Below, in pieces: positions 11,561-23,320 of a stretch of DNA of 64,000 nucleotides (position 1 is its first letter; every line of letters begins with the position of its first letter). This DNA comes from Artemia franciscana. Lineage: Eukaryota; Arthropoda; Branchiopoda; Anostraca; Artemiidae. Both the position numbers and the translations under genes were made by a program. The notes under the pieces are model-generated. The model was not told the origin of the DNA. It worked only from the letters and a program-made list of their open reading frames with translations, and made no database searches. The DNA is taken from assembly GCF_032884065.1 (NCBI RefSeq), contig NC_088881.1, forward strand, positions 4,646,001 to 4,710,000, written 5' to 3'.

Positions 11561-11989
11561 CGACCGGGACACTCAAAGAGAAATTACAGACTGGGACATC
11601 GGGACACAAATGACGACTGGGACGTGTGTGTCGACTGACGTCATGTTTGTCGACTATGTTTGTCATGTTTTTTTTCTGGGTCTGAAGGGACCAGACCCTT
11701 CTAATTTTTTCAAGCATTTTGATAATATAATAATTTTCATTAGGGTAAAAGAATAAGTGTCTATAAATAAAATATGTATCTACATTCAACTTCGCTATAG
11801 GTTGAACTGTTTACAAAAAAAAATTTATTGCAAGATTATATTAGAATACTGCCAGAAAAACAAGAGCTAAGAGCTCATATGGCACTTGTGACGAGGCGAG
11901 AAGAGCTAAGAGCCAAGAGATCATATGGTATGAGCTCTAACAAAATTCTATGAATCAATAGATTGATTTAAAAAGGAAAATAAGAGGCT

Positions 11990-13240
11990 TAATGCCGGTC
12001 AGGATTTAAAATAAGAGCTCTGAGTCACGATGTCCTTCTAAATATTAAAATTCATTAAGATCCGATCACCCACTCGTAAGTTATAAATACCTAATTTTTT
12101 CTAATTTTTCCTCTCCCTTTAGCCCCCCAGATGGTCGAATCTGGGAAAACGACTTATCAAGTCAAATTGTGCAGCTCCCTGACACGCCTATCAATTTTCA
12201 TCGTCCTAGCACGTCCAGAAGCACCAAACTCGCCAAATCACTGAACCCCTCCGCCCAACTCCTCCAAAGAGAGCGAATCCAGTACGATTCTGTCAATCAC
12301 GTATCAAGGACATTTGTTTATTCCATCCACCAAGCTTCATCCCGATTCCTACACTCCAAGTGTTTTTCCCCCTCCAACTCCCCCCAATGTCAAACGATCT
12401 GGTCGGGATTTCAAATAAGAGCTCCCTGACATGAATTCTTTCTAAAAATCAAATTTCATTAAGATCCGATCATCTATTCGTAAGATAAAAATACCCCAAT
12501 TTTCACGTTTTCCAAGAATTCCGGTTTCCCCCTCCAGCTCCCCCCAACGTCACAGTATCTGGTCGGAATTTAAATAAGAACTTTAAAGCACAAGATCCTT
12601 CTAAATATCAAATTTCATTAAGATCTGGTCACCCTTTCGTAAGTTACAAATACCTCAATTTTAAAAATTACCCCCCTCCAATTCCACCAAAGAGAGCAGA
12701 TCCGGTCCGGTTATGTCAGTCACGTATCTTAGACAGGTTTTTATTCTTCCCATCCAGTTTCATCCTGATCTCACCGCTTTAAGTATTTTCTAAGATTTCC
12801 GGTCCCCCCAACTGCCCTCCCCCCCCAATTACGCTTGATCCGGTTGAGATTTAAAATAAGAGATCTGAGTTACGAGGTCCTTCTAAATATGAAGTTTCAT
12901 GAAGATCCGATCACTCCTTCGTAAGTTAAAAATACGTCATTTTTTCTTATTTTTCAGAATTACCCCCCCCCCCCCCAATAGATCGGATCCGTTCCAATTA
13001 TGTAAATCACGTATGTAAGACTTCTGCTTATTTTTCCCACCAAGTTTCATTCCGATCCCTCCAATCTAAGCGTTTTCCATGATTTTAGGTTCCACCACCC
13101 CAAACTTCCCCCAACGTCACCAGATCCAGTCAGGATTTAAAATAAGAGCTTTGAGACACGATATCCTTCTAAATATCAAATTTCATTGAGATCCGATAAC
13201 CCGTTCGTAAGTTAAAAATACCTCATTTATTCTAATTTTT
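11990..13240. repeat. Tandem array of a roughly 300-bp two-part unit
   Basis: Part A (about 125 bp, core TTCATTAAGATCCGATCA and CGTAAGTTAAAAATACC) occurs at about 11998, 12400, 12560, 12840 and 13110. Part B (TCAATCACGTAT, then CACCAAGTTTCATCCCGAT) occurs at about 12280, 12700 and 12990. Copies differ by about 10-20 percent and are separated by C-rich runs. No open frame persists. Confidence 0.75.
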
Positions 13241-13245
13241 CAGAT

Positions 13246-13540
13246 GCATGCTTGTTGAGTCTAACTTTCAGGTCTCACTAGTAATAGATGGTAACTACTA
13301 GGTAATACTAGTAACTGGTAGCACTAGTAAATGCTGCTATTAACTTATTTCGCTAATAAGATAGTACTTGCATTTTTGTTGAGTCTAACTTTCAGCTCTC
13401 AGTAGCAATGGATGGTAACTGCTAGGTAACACTAGTAGCACTAGTAACTGGTAACACTAGTAATTGGTGCTATTAACTTATTTCGTTAATAAGATAGTAC
13501 TTGCATGTTTATTGAGTCTAACTTTCAGGTCTCACTAGTA
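13246..13540 (+). repeat. Tandem repeat of the TUT-like gene's start-exon acceptor
   Basis: A 124-133 bp unit beginning GCATGTTTATTGAGTCTAACTTTCAG-like occurs at 13246, 13370 and 13503. The third copy carries the acceptor and real ATG. Copy 2 has ATG GAT GGT AAC TGC TAG, a five-codon decoy frame; copy 1 has ATA in place of the first ATG. Confidence 0.75.
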
Positions 13541-14365
13541 ATGGATGGGAAAAGATATGGAGAAACATCATCAGATGATACTAATCAGATGATACAATCA
13601 GACGATACTGTACTTCATAGACTATATGAAGTTTCAAGTACCTTGACATCAAAAGAAGATATCAAACCACACCCATACCAATGCTTTGATATGTCATCAG
13701 TTGCAAGGAAGGTCTACACCTTGGAACGAGTACCAGGAACAGCTAGTTCTTTAGTAGAAAATTTCATGAATGGTGAGCAGACGGAAAAGGACGTTTTAAA
13801 AAATCAAGAAATTAGAGCACCAGAAACTACTTGTAGTGTAGCTCTTCATAAGCTTTATCAGGCTGATCACAGCCCAGTTGAAAAGCCAAACTTGAAAGCT
13901 CATCCATACCAATATTTTGACATGAGTACTGTTTCTAAAAAAACACATGGTTTAGAATCAGTTTTTCATTTTGGACAAGAATCAGCTTTCAAGGCTTCAG
14001 AGATGGAGTCAGTTGTCACTGAATCGGTTTTAAAAACAGAAGATGCAGAAGCTAATGGAGTCAAAACTGGATACATAGAGCCTCTTTTGAAAATTGCACT
14101 GGCAGAAGTTAGTGGAGAAAAGAGTTTAGTATTGACTAAGAATGCTGAAAAAGCTCACAACGTAGAAGTAACAAACCGGCTATTGGATAAACTAAAAGAT
14201 GGCTCGAAGGAGAGAAGAGAAAAAGAAGAAAGAGGAACTCCCTTGAAGGCGAAAATAGATAAAGAGAGGACAAACTCTGGTAAAAACGATGCAAAGAGTG
14301 ACTTGATTGAACTTCTGAAAGAGTTCAAATCGGAAAAAATAGTAGTCCCCCCGCGTTTGTTTCGT
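13541..14365 (+). CDS. TUT4/TUT7-like uridylyltransferase, exon 1 (N-terminal region)
   Basis: First coding exon seen, 275 codons. I start at the ATG at 13541, 12 bases after a good acceptor (AG at 13527-13528), because the codons further upstream lie in the apparent 5' UTR intron. It ends at CGT with donor GTAAGT at 14366, phase 0. The region is hydrophilic and probably disordered, and it carries an internal duplication: residues 25-63 (LHRLYE, then HPYQCFDMS, then LERV) and 102-141 (LHKLYQ, then HPYQYFDMS, then LESV). Residues about 210-265 are highly charged and lysine/glutamate-rich, likely helical. I do not recognise this N-terminal region itself. Identity comes from the downstream exons, which join without phase conflict and supply a zinc finger and a nucleotidyltransferase fold. 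Upstream, the acceptor/start region is repeated in tandem. Confidence 0.75.
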
Positions 14366-15230
14366 GTAAGTATAATCTCTTTTTTTTAATCTTTTTTAGT
14401 CTTGTCTGCTGTATATGATCAATCAATCAATTTATTTAAAGGAAACAAAAAAAATTTACAAAGCTTTAGACCCCCCTCCCCCAAAAAAAAGACTCTTTGG
14501 CCTGTGAGACTGTGAACTATAAATATGTTATAAATAAAACATAACTATAAATAATAGTACTAAAATCAAACAGAAGGACAAGAAGAAGAAAAAAAAGATA
14601 GAAAAAAAGAAAGAAGTGAAATAACAACAACAAAAACTACCATACCAATCAGAATTAATGAATTGAACAAATTGAAAAGGAAAGATAGAAGGAAAAAAGA
14701 GAAAGGAGGAGAGAACCAACTCTCCTGGCATAAGAAGTGGCCCTAATAAACAAATAGGGTATCTGGATAATACCCCTGGAATTCCTTTCAGACAATTCTC
14801 CCCTGCAGAATCCACCTCACCCCCGTAGACAATTCCCCCTAGGAAATTTTTTACCACAGATAATTCACCCTCACCACCTGGAAAATTCTGTCCTAGAAAA
14901 TTTTCCCCACGTATGAAATTCAGCAGCCAAAGGCAAACTAAGACCGAAAGAACAAAGAAAAAAAAGGGGTTCTGGAATATTTTCACTTTATTCTAGTATA
15001 CAGATAGAATATTCAATGTAAAATATATTGTAGGGTTAATATTTAAATTTTGATTTCTTTTATTCTTTTTTGTGCTTCGGGGCGGGGGGGGGGGGATGTT
15101 ACCATAGCACAACAAAATAAAAATTAATGAAAATAATTTGCCTGCTTGTTTAAAATAATGAGTTATGTTCGTCTGAAATTTTATTGGTTTGACTTGGAGT
15201 TACTCTTTATATTATTTAAAAAAAAACAAA
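14366..15230. other. TUT-like intron 1, first part: simple and C-rich repeats
   Basis: 14520-14700 is A-rich. 14750-14930 repeats an ACAATTC-CCCC-GGAAAA motif also found at 21110-21230. A G run lies at 15084-15095. No gene seen. Confidence 0.5.
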
Positions 15231-15878
15231 AAAAAACATGATATACAATTGGTGTATGCTTTTTCTATCTACTACTACTAACAACTCACTGCAACAACAA
15301 GCCATCTTAGGTAAACACAGCTGCGCCTGTTTTCCCTCCATCCCAGTCTCTCCCATGCTTCCCTCCTTACACATGCCTAAGAAGTTTCAATTTCCTTTAA
15401 ATCCTTTTTTATAACCTTTTTTCTAATACAGACGACCTGTTTTTTGTCGTGCCATATATGGTTGGGCAAATAGGATGATCTTTTGCAATTTTTCATCAGC
15501 AAAACGTGTCTTGGCCATCTCAACCTTTCTCTAATTATAGTAATAGAAAGCAGGATAGGACCACATTTTTGTACAGCTACTTTTTGAAATATGGTCCGTC
15601 AAACGGGTACCCAAAAGCAGTGGTGAATCTCCAGCATTTTTATTGAGGAAGGGGGGCAAGATAGGTCCATATCGGATAGCCAAAGGGCTTTAGACATTTA
15701 ATCATTTTGTTCTCCACATTATTGGGGGGTAACTGCCCCCTAGCCCTCCCCCTAAATGACGTCTCTGCCCAAAAGAATCTATAAAAGGTCCTTCTGGAAA
15801 ATATCTAGCAATCCCCGTCTTCTTTTTGAAGCCCCCACGTTTCAGAACCATACTTGACCAGTGTCATCATTGTAGCTT
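15231..15878 (-). mobile_element. LINE 3' fragment (RTE-like), decayed
   Basis: Matches the C-terminal end of the LINE at 42460-43020: the GGAAAATATCTAG, AGCCCCCACGTTTCAGA and TTTTCATCAGCAAAACG blocks recur. The tail on the - strand is GTTGTTAGTAGTAGTAG (15258 region), a microsatellite-type LINE tail. It continues after an insertion, at 16336-16560. Confidence 0.6.
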
Positions 15879-16322
15879 AGATCTAAAGCCAAAATGGTTC
15901 AGCTGTGACAAAACAAAAAATGAATTTGAAAGTATGGCCAGTAAAGGAAAACCAAGAGAACAAAAAAAAAACTCAACGAACTTTTCGCCTGTATAAAACA
16001 AGGCGTCCTCAGCTTAGAAGAAAAAAAGACAAAAAAAAAACAAACAAAATAAAACAAGAATCTAAAACCTTTCTGGTTTCATTAAGGTAGCTTGCAATTG
16101 TATATGTGAGTAATTGTATATTATACATTTCTGTTAGTCTGTTTTTAGTTTTATATATAATTTTTGTTTAAATTTTTTGTGTGTCAGATTCTAGTTGTTT
16201 TTTTTTTCTCTACGCTGAAGACGCCTTGTTTTATACAGACCAAATATTCGTTGGATTTTTTGTTTTCTTTGTTTTCCTTTACTGACCATAGACCCGTTTT
16301 GTCATCTTCATTATTCATTTTT
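15879..16322. mobile_element. Penelope-like inverted terminal pair with 13-bp target duplication
   Basis: 444 bp inserted into a LINE and flanked by the exact 13-bp duplication ATCATTGTAGCTT (15866-15878 and 16323-16335). The left half (15905-16040) is the inverted counterpart of the right half (16196-16316), sharing TTTTATACA, GCTGA(A/G)GACGCCTTG and CAGTAAAGGAAAAC. The GCTGAAGAC-stem-AAATATTC core is also at 26705 and 48380. Confidence 0.65.
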
Positions 16323-16335
16323 ATCATTGTAGCTT

Positions 16336-16560
16336 CAAATCTGGCTCACATACTTCTCTTACACTTATCAGACATTTATCTTCCTGTTCTTTTATTGTTT
16401 TTAAACGTGAAAAAAAAAGCCCTGGACGTTGGCTATTCTGCTTTTAACATCTTCTTTGCATCTACCATCTATACTAATAATACTGCTTGGATAAGTGAAG
16501 CTATCAACTTAGAAAACTTGTAAGAGGTCCACCCTGATGAGGCAACGCAAGCAGGTTTTC
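16336..16560 (-). mobile_element. LINE fragment, continuation of 15231-15878
   Basis: Corresponds to 42830-43015 of the longer LINE (TTATCTTCCT, ATTCTGCTTTTAACATCTTC, AAGTGAAGCTATCAAC). Removing the insertion rejoins the two parts. Confidence 0.6.
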
Positions 16561-17500
16561 CCTTCTCGGGGATAATGACGGTGGAAGTAGCTTTTGACCG
16601 GAAGGAGACTCCTAACCATCTCACAGTACTGATTTTCATATTTCTTCTCTTTTCACTGGCTGCTATTGTTCTCGTTTCTTTCTTCTTTGCGAATTTTTTG
16701 TTTTGTCCCTTTCCAGAAATTATACTTTGTTTATTACTACATGGACTTTGGAATCCTTCCCAGAATCGATTCCTGAGAAGAATTGTGATATTTAAATAGG
16801 TAAAAATGATTACAACATATGACCTTCTATCAGAAAAAAGAGGGTAAGTTAGCATTCATTCGTGAGTAAACCAAACAAGGTATTTCACACTATATGCTAA
16901 ACTAAAACTACATGACATAAAAAAGAAAGCACCAAAAAAAAAAATTACACAACCAATGATCACCAACTACGAAATTTCTAATCTCCCAGTTCTTAAAAAA
17001 AAATAACAAGGTTTCTAACATCCTTATTACTCACTACCAAATTCAAACTAAAAGGAAAGCTAAGACCTAGTTCAGATCAAACACCACTATTTTTTAGATT
17101 CATTTGTCTCTGCTATAAAGTTCGAATACATGTATGCAAATTTGACAAGTAGAGAAAGATCTCCTGGATGACTCTTCACAGTATTTTGATACCCAAATTT
17201 GAAAATTAGTTTCCTAACTGACACAAAGCATTTGTTTGACTTACCTAACATGGTTATAATTGTTTAATATAAACAGAAATGAAATAGCCAAGTTTATTTT
17301 GTATTGAAATGTTCAGAAAGCTTAATGGGAAACCTAACAGATCAGCAAACTTTTGCATATTGTCTAGAAGTATATTGAGCCCCATTTGGAGGGGGACTGG
17401 AATGCAATTAAATGTCAGTGATTGCTATATTTGGAGATTGTTTGATGGTGAATAATCCGGTTTCTTTGTATGAAGCCCCCCCCCCAGTTCCTTGGCGTTG
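16561..17500. other. Intronic sequence, no feature recognised
   Basis: AT-rich, with short open frames only. Around 17160-17240 there is likeness to the tandem units at 25195-25715 (GATACCCAAATTTGAAAATTAG). Confidence 0.4.
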
Positions 17501-17594
17501 CTTATTCCCTTCCATTCATCCCATTGAACATCACTGCAGGTTTTAAAGCAACAGGTATATATGTCCATTTAGTGAGGAGATTTTTGGCCATCAG

Positions 17595-18203
17595 CTATAA
17601 CTGACCAACCGTTGGATGAGCCTGCATCTGAGCCGAGAGATGAAGACATTCAAATCCTTAGATCCAGAAGAAGAGGTAGGTGCAGCCTCTCAACATGCAT
17701 AAGTCACCTTCACTTCAATCTAGACAGTTTGTTCATGATAAGGCCATATCGTTTGTGATGATAGGGCCATATCTAAGAGCTTGTCCGAGAAAGGCCATAT
17801 TCAAAATCTCATTCGAGAAAGGCCAGATAAAGAGGTCGATCAAAAGGAGTCCACAAAAAAAAAAGACTGAGGAGCAGGATATTGTTCGAAAAGCTAAGAA
17901 AGTGAATGAGACTTTCACAGGCTCTTGTTAAGAAGTCAAAAACCATAAAAAATAATCTGTGTTAAAAGGGGCAGCAGTTTAGAAGTCGTTTTGGACTTGG
18001 AAGGTGTTTTGGAAGCCATTGAAAAAGATTCTAAGGAAGGAACTTAGTTGAAGGAATACTTTTTTCCTACTTTAAAAGCTGGCGACTTTGTTTTGGTTCT
18101 TGAAAAAGAAGTGAGAAAAGAAAAATGCCACACTGTTGGTGAAATCATTTCAAAAGGAACAAGACGTACAGGGAAAGTTACTTTTGTGCATTGGAAGCAC
18201 TGA
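17595..18203 (+). pseudogene. Decayed coding fragments, unknown (possibly transposase-derived)
   Basis: 17606-17675 is open (QPLDEPASEPRDEDIQILRS-type), ending at a GTAGGT donor-like site. 17986-18203 reads VLDLEGVLEAIEKDSKEGT, a TAG stop at 18045-18047, then LKEYFFPTLKAGDFVLVLEK and on to FVHWKH and TGA. GDFVLV followed by a beta-rich stretch resembles the C-terminal module of some domesticated transposases, but I cannot name the family. Confidence 0.35.
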
Positions 18204-18209
18204 CATATT

Positions 18210-18456
18210 TCACATTTTTTTTCGCCATATGTGATCGTATCGAACCAGTGATCGTAGAACTTTAAGAAAGGGTTGATTTGAATGGAAATTGCCCTTTTTA
18301 GTGCCCTTTTGAAAAACGAAAACGATCAAGCATAAGCAAAGTAGGGTTTTTAGCCATTTTGTGTCGGCAAAAATCAATCTTTGACCAAAGTAAGTCAAAA
18401 TGCCAGAGAATGAAACTTCTAATCGATTTTTAGGCAACCGATTTTCCATGGTCTTA
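18210..18456 (+). repeat. Diverged fragment of the large foldback repeat family
   Basis: Contains TGATCGTATCGAACCAGTGATCGTAGAA and AGTGCCCTTTT, matching the central block of family copies (for example 30890-30970), well diverged. Confidence 0.5.
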
Positions 18457-19415
18457 AAACCCTAAACAGAAGCTTTTGAGCCCTTAATCTGAGGAACAGA
18501 AGTACAATCTGAGGAACTCAAGCAGAGGAACCAGAAGTACAAGTGCGACACTTCAAAAGGATTGCGCTTCAACATCACAAAGTCTCACCATCAGCTACGA
18601 GTTGAGCTGATCATACCTGCACACAGAGTACTGAACTCAAAATATTTCCCCTGATGTTTGAGAACCTAGAATCAAAAGAGCTTCTGCAAGACATCTGATC
18701 AGAATTGATCCAACGCAAGACAAATAAGCAGAATCCACGCACAGGAATCCAAACCCTAAACAGGAGCTTTTGAGTCCTTAATCTGAGGAACAGAAGTACA
18801 ATCTGAGGAACTCAAGCAGAGGAACCAGAAGTACAAGTGCGACACTTCAAAAGGATTGCGCTTCAACATCACAAAGTCTCACCATCAGCTACGAGTTGAG
18901 CTGATCATACCTGCACACAGAGTACTGTACTCGAAATATATCCCCTGATGTTTGAGAACCTAGAATCAAAAGAGCTTCTGCAAGACATCTGATCAGAATT
19001 GATCCAACGCAAGACAAATAAGTAGAATCCACGCGCAGGAATCCAAACCCTAAACAGGAGCTTTTGAGCCCTTAATCTGAGGAACAGAAGTACAATCTGA
19101 GGAACTCAAGCAGAGGAACCAGAAGTACAAGTGCGACACTTCAAAAGGATTGCGCTTCAACATCACAAAGTCTCACCATCAGCTACGAGTTGAGCTGATC
19201 ATACCTGCACACAGAGTACTGAACTCGAAATATATCCCCTGATGTTTGAGAACCTAGAATCAAAAGAGCTTCTGCAAGACATCTGATCAGAATTGATCCA
19301 ATGCAAGACAAATAAGCAGAATCCACGCGCAGGAATCCAAACCCTAAACAGGAGCTTTTGAGCCCTTAATGTGAGGATCAGAAGTACAATCCTAGGAACT
19401 CAAGCAGACGAACAA
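18457..19415. repeat. 294-bp satellite: three full tandem copies and a partial fourth
   Basis: Units start with AAACCCTAAACAG at 18457, 18751, 19045 and 19339, an exact period of 294, with only a few substitutions per unit. Inside each, CTGAGGAAC-AGAAGTACAA motifs repeat on a 25-30 bp scale. No conserved frame. The fourth copy breaks off at about 19415 into a foldback family end. Confidence 0.9.
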
Positions 19416-19419
19416 GAAA

Positions 19420-19786
19420 CACAAATAAACACGCATCCGTGATCTGTCTTTTGGCAAAAAATGCAAAATTCCACATTTTTGTAGATAAGAGCTTGAAACT
19501 TCTATAAGATGGTTCTCTGATACGCTGAATCTGATGGTGTGATTTTCGTTAACATTGTATGACAATTAGGGGATGTTTCCCCCTATTTCCTGAAATGAGG
19601 CAAATTTTCTCAGGCTGGTAACTTTTGATGGGTATAACTGATCTTGATGAAACTTATATATTTAAAATCAGCATAAAATGCGATTCTTTTGATGTAACTA
19701 TTGGTATCAAAATTCCATTTTTAGAGTTTCGGTTAGTATTGAGCCGGGTCGCTCCTTACTACAGTTCGTTACCACGAACTGTTTGA
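19420..19786 (-). repeat. Large foldback repeat family, copy 2 (end only)
   Basis: About 365 bp from the ACACGCATCCGTGATCTG landmark to the 20-bp terminal hairpin (19762-19781) plus TTTGA. Confidence 0.75.
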
Positions 19787-20860
19787 AAGGGCTGAATAGT
19801 CTCGACTGGAAAGCCCACCATCGTCGTAACAGAAGAAGAATTGCTTCATTGTTGAAGCTTGTCCTCATGTTTCATACTGTGTAATTTTGCTAATACCTTA
19901 ACCCTGTTGCCAAAACCTTTGTTTACAGGGTACACTACAAAATAGGCAGGTCATCGCGTTTTCTCTTTATATATCAGCATTCATTATACTCTAAACACAG
20001 CAACATCGTTTGCCTTAATTTTGGTCTTAGACATCCCTACTTCGTTTTGCCGTTTTTATAGTTTTACTTCACTATCTATTAAATAGCTGAGTTTTGTATC
20101 AAAAAGACATATTATGGTCTGTCCCAAGTATGGTTGCCACTTGCCCCATCTATAGGACTCCAACCCATACTTGGGACAGAATGGGTGGTTGTAAAAATAA
20201 CGCCTTCCCTTAGAAACTGATTGATCTCCAAGTTTTAAGACTTGGGGATACATTTCTGACGAACCTGCTCGTAAACTGGAACTCATCGCTTAACGTTTGT
20301 TTCGCCTTAATTATGTCCTCTTTAAGATAAGATATTTATTTTAAAAAAAAATCTCTATCAAAAGCCCGCAAAGAACCGAATTCAGACTTCGAAGTCGACA
20401 AATCATATGGTTGCAGTAAGACTGGTGAAAATGCAAAAAGCAACGCCGAAAAAGAAAAACCATAATGAATAATCATTTACGAGACAAAAATTAATAAGTC
20501 GATTGAAAAGTTAAAAAGATAAAAACTGATAAAACTAAACTTAAACAAATACAAGTCAGAAAAAGAATTAAAAGGGACATTAAAAATCTCAGTTAGTGAT
20601 AAAGATGCTGACAAATTTTTGCTTTTAGTTAGGGGCAAACACGAAAAATGTCCCGAATATTGAGACTGTTCCATAATCTATGCAATGTTGAATAGCGGAA
20701 AAGTTCCCCTAGAGGAATTGTGTGTGTATTTGGATGCCCAATATTGTAAGTTTATGGCCTACAGCCATGGAGTTAAACAGTTGTCTAGACTACTAAGCTT
20801 TGTTACAAATATCTAGGAAAGGTCATTTCTTATCGAAAATTAAATGTAAAAAAGACAAGT
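19787..20860. other. Intronic sequence, no gene recognised
   Basis: 20100-20180 contains a short imperfect inverted repeat (GTCCCAAGTATGG ... CCATACTTGGGAC). Otherwise unremarkable AT-rich sequence. Confidence 0.4.
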
Positions 20861-21565
20861 TTTTCAAGTGAAAGTAAGGAGCAACATCGAAACTTAAAAC
20901 AGGCGGAAATTATTCCGTATATGAGTGGGGCTGTCCCTTCCCTAACCCTTGCTCTTTACGATAAAGTTCGTTCTTAAAGTTCTTTATAAAATACTTTTCA
21001 TTCAAGTTCAAACGCACTTGTGAATCAGCAGTCTTTCTTAGAGAATTTTGACAAAAGTAAGGGTTTGAAAAAAAAACAACTTGTTTTTTTTTTTATTTAA
21101 TGTCCAGCTATTTTTCACATTAGGCCAGGAAATCCACTTTCCTCCCCCGATGTAAGATTTCGTCTGGAAAATTCCCCCTGGACACCTTCCTTCCCGCAGA
21201 AAGTCTCCCTCCTTTAAAATTTTCTGTTTATTTCTCTGTAACAAATACTATATGTGAATAATTGGCAAATTGTGCAGCTTATAGCCCATTCCCCAAGGAC
21301 TATGGAGGGCCATTTCATCCCCATAGGTATAGTTATTTGACTTTTCAACTATGCTGAATCAAATGGCTGTTTAAAAATGTTGATCGGGTCTTTTGGGAGA
21401 ACGTCGGAGGGGGCTTCCAATCTTTTTGGTTACTTAAAGAGGCCGCTAGAGACCATAATTTCCGTTTAAATAATCCATCTTTCGATTTTCTAGGATCGTT
21501 TATTTGGTACAATCACTAAAAAAAAAAAAAAAAAAAAACAATAAAAAGCGAACAAACCCGTATCC
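20861..21565 (+). repeat. Large foldback repeat family, partial copy 3
   Basis: Left arm of the 240-bp hairpin (AAGTAAGGAGCAACATCGAAAC, about 20870-20960), then a rearranged remainder including AGTTATTTGACTTTTCAACTATGC and ending in an A run. Both ends are missing. Confidence 0.6.
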
Positions 21566-21604
21566 GTGATCTTTCTTCTGATAATATATATATATATATA
21601 TATA

Positions 21605-21759
21605 CTAGCTGTTGGGGTGGCGCTTCGCGCCACCCCAACACCTAGTTGGTGGGAGCGCTTCGCGCCCACCCCCCAAGCCCCCCCGCGCGCGTAAGTCGTT
21701 ATGCGCCATATTAGTTACGCGCCATTGTAGTTGTCTCCCTATGTCCAACCTGTGAATAT

Positions 21760-21815
<56 letters not shown>

Positions 21816-22250
21816 GTTTTTAACTACGTAAAACTTGCGAATATACAACATTCTTTGCTGTCCAATTGTCTGTGCATATAAATAGATTGTCAGGTTTACC
21901 GACTCTTGAACATGCAACATATAATGGTCCATGGGAAAACAATCCGTATTCAGATCTATACCTCATGATTCTAATGATGGCTCTTGAGCTTTGTTGATGG
22001 TGATTGCTAATCAACGATTCCCTGTGTCGCCGCCGTCATTTATATATCCCCCTGTGCCTCCCGGCGTCCCCGTTGTATTTGTGTCCCTGTGTCCCCGGTG
22101 TCCCGGTCATCATTTGTGTCCCGGTCTGTATATACATTCGTTTTTGAATTGGTCTTTTTTTTAGGTTTTAGTTTTTTACCTTTTTTTTAGTTTTTTTAGT
22201 TATACCTCATGATTCTAATGATCGCCTTTGAGCTTTGTTGATGGTGATTG
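21605..22250 (-). mobile_element. Helitron 3' part with helicase tail, - strand
   Basis: 3' hairpin and CTAG at 21605-21640; helicase-derived frame at 21820-22014 (HGPLYVACSRVGKPDNLFI). A (TA)n lies at 21758-21811 between the end block and the helicase tail. It continues into the CCCGGTCGTCATTT minisatellite. Confidence 0.65.
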
Positions 22251-22904
22251 CTAATCGAACATTCCCTGTGTCCCCGTCGTCATTTATATATCCCCCTGTG
22301 CCCCCCGGCGTCCCCGTTGTAGTTGTGTCCCTGTGTCCCGGTCGTCATTTATATTCCCTGTGTCCTGGTCGTCATTTCCCCTTTTTTTCTTTTTCTTTTT
22401 TTTTTGTTTTTACTTTGTTTTTAGTTTTTTTTGTTTTTTTTCTTTTTTCTTTTTATTTTTTTTTTATTTTTATTTTTTTTAGTTTTGTTTTTCTCCTTTA
22501 TTTTTCATTTTTTTCCTTTTTTTCTTTTTTTTTCTTTTTTAGTTTTTTTAGTTTTTTTTATTAGTTTTTTTTTTTTCTTTTTAGTTTTTTTGTAGTTTTT
22601 ACTTTTTTTTAGTTTTTTTTTAGCTTTTTTTTACTTATGTCCTGGTCGTCATTTATACTCCCTGTGTCCCGGTCGTCATTTGTGTCCCGGTGCTTTGTTG
22701 ATGGTGATTGCTAATCGAACATTCCTTGTGTCCCGGTCGCTTTCTCTTTGAGTGTCCCGCGTCATTTATATTCCCTATGTGCCGGTGTCCCGGTCGTCAT
22801 TTGTGTCCCGATGTCCCGGTCTGTAATTTCGTCAGTCGAAAACATGACGTCAGTCAACACAGAAACATGACGTCACCTGATCCACAGACAGACAGACAGA
22901 CAAC

Positions 22905-23073
<169 letters not shown>

Positions 23074-23228
23074 TAGCTGTTGGGGTGGCGCTTCGCGCCA
23101 CCCCAACACCTAGTTGGTGGGGGCGCTTCGCCCCCCCCCAAGCCCCCCCGCGCGCGTAAGTCGTTACGCGCCATATTAGTTACGCGCCATTGTAGTTGTG
23201 TCCCTATGTCCCACCTGTGAATATAGAT

Positions 23229-23229
<1 letters not shown>

Positions 23230-23320
<91 letters not shown>
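23230..23320. repeat. (TA)n microsatellite
   Basis: About 45 TA units between two Helitron end blocks. Confidence 0.9.

Larger units (their letters stand above)
10388..11704 (+). mobile_element. Non-autonomous Helitron, + strand, with different 3' end
   Basis: Begins with the family 5' motif TCTATATATATAAAAATAAG (a second nested start at about 10484). It ends with hairpin GGGTCTG/CAGACCC (11678-11698) followed by TT-CTAA-T, a proper CTRR-T Helitron end but unlike the CTAG ends of the others. The interior holds tRNA-like SINE heads and long A-rich simple repeat. Confidence 0.6.

Noticed and set aside
12169-12429. 86-codon open frame in the tandem array
   Set aside because: Frame is not conserved between array units, so it is chance.
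16164-16523. 119-codon + strand frame
   Set aside because: Spans the border of a Penelope-type insertion and a LINE fragment on the other strand; hydrophobic only because of T-rich sequence.
18457-19415. Regularly spaced repeats suggesting a CRISPR array
   Set aside because: The whole 294-bp unit repeats with no unique spacers, and the genome is eukaryotic.
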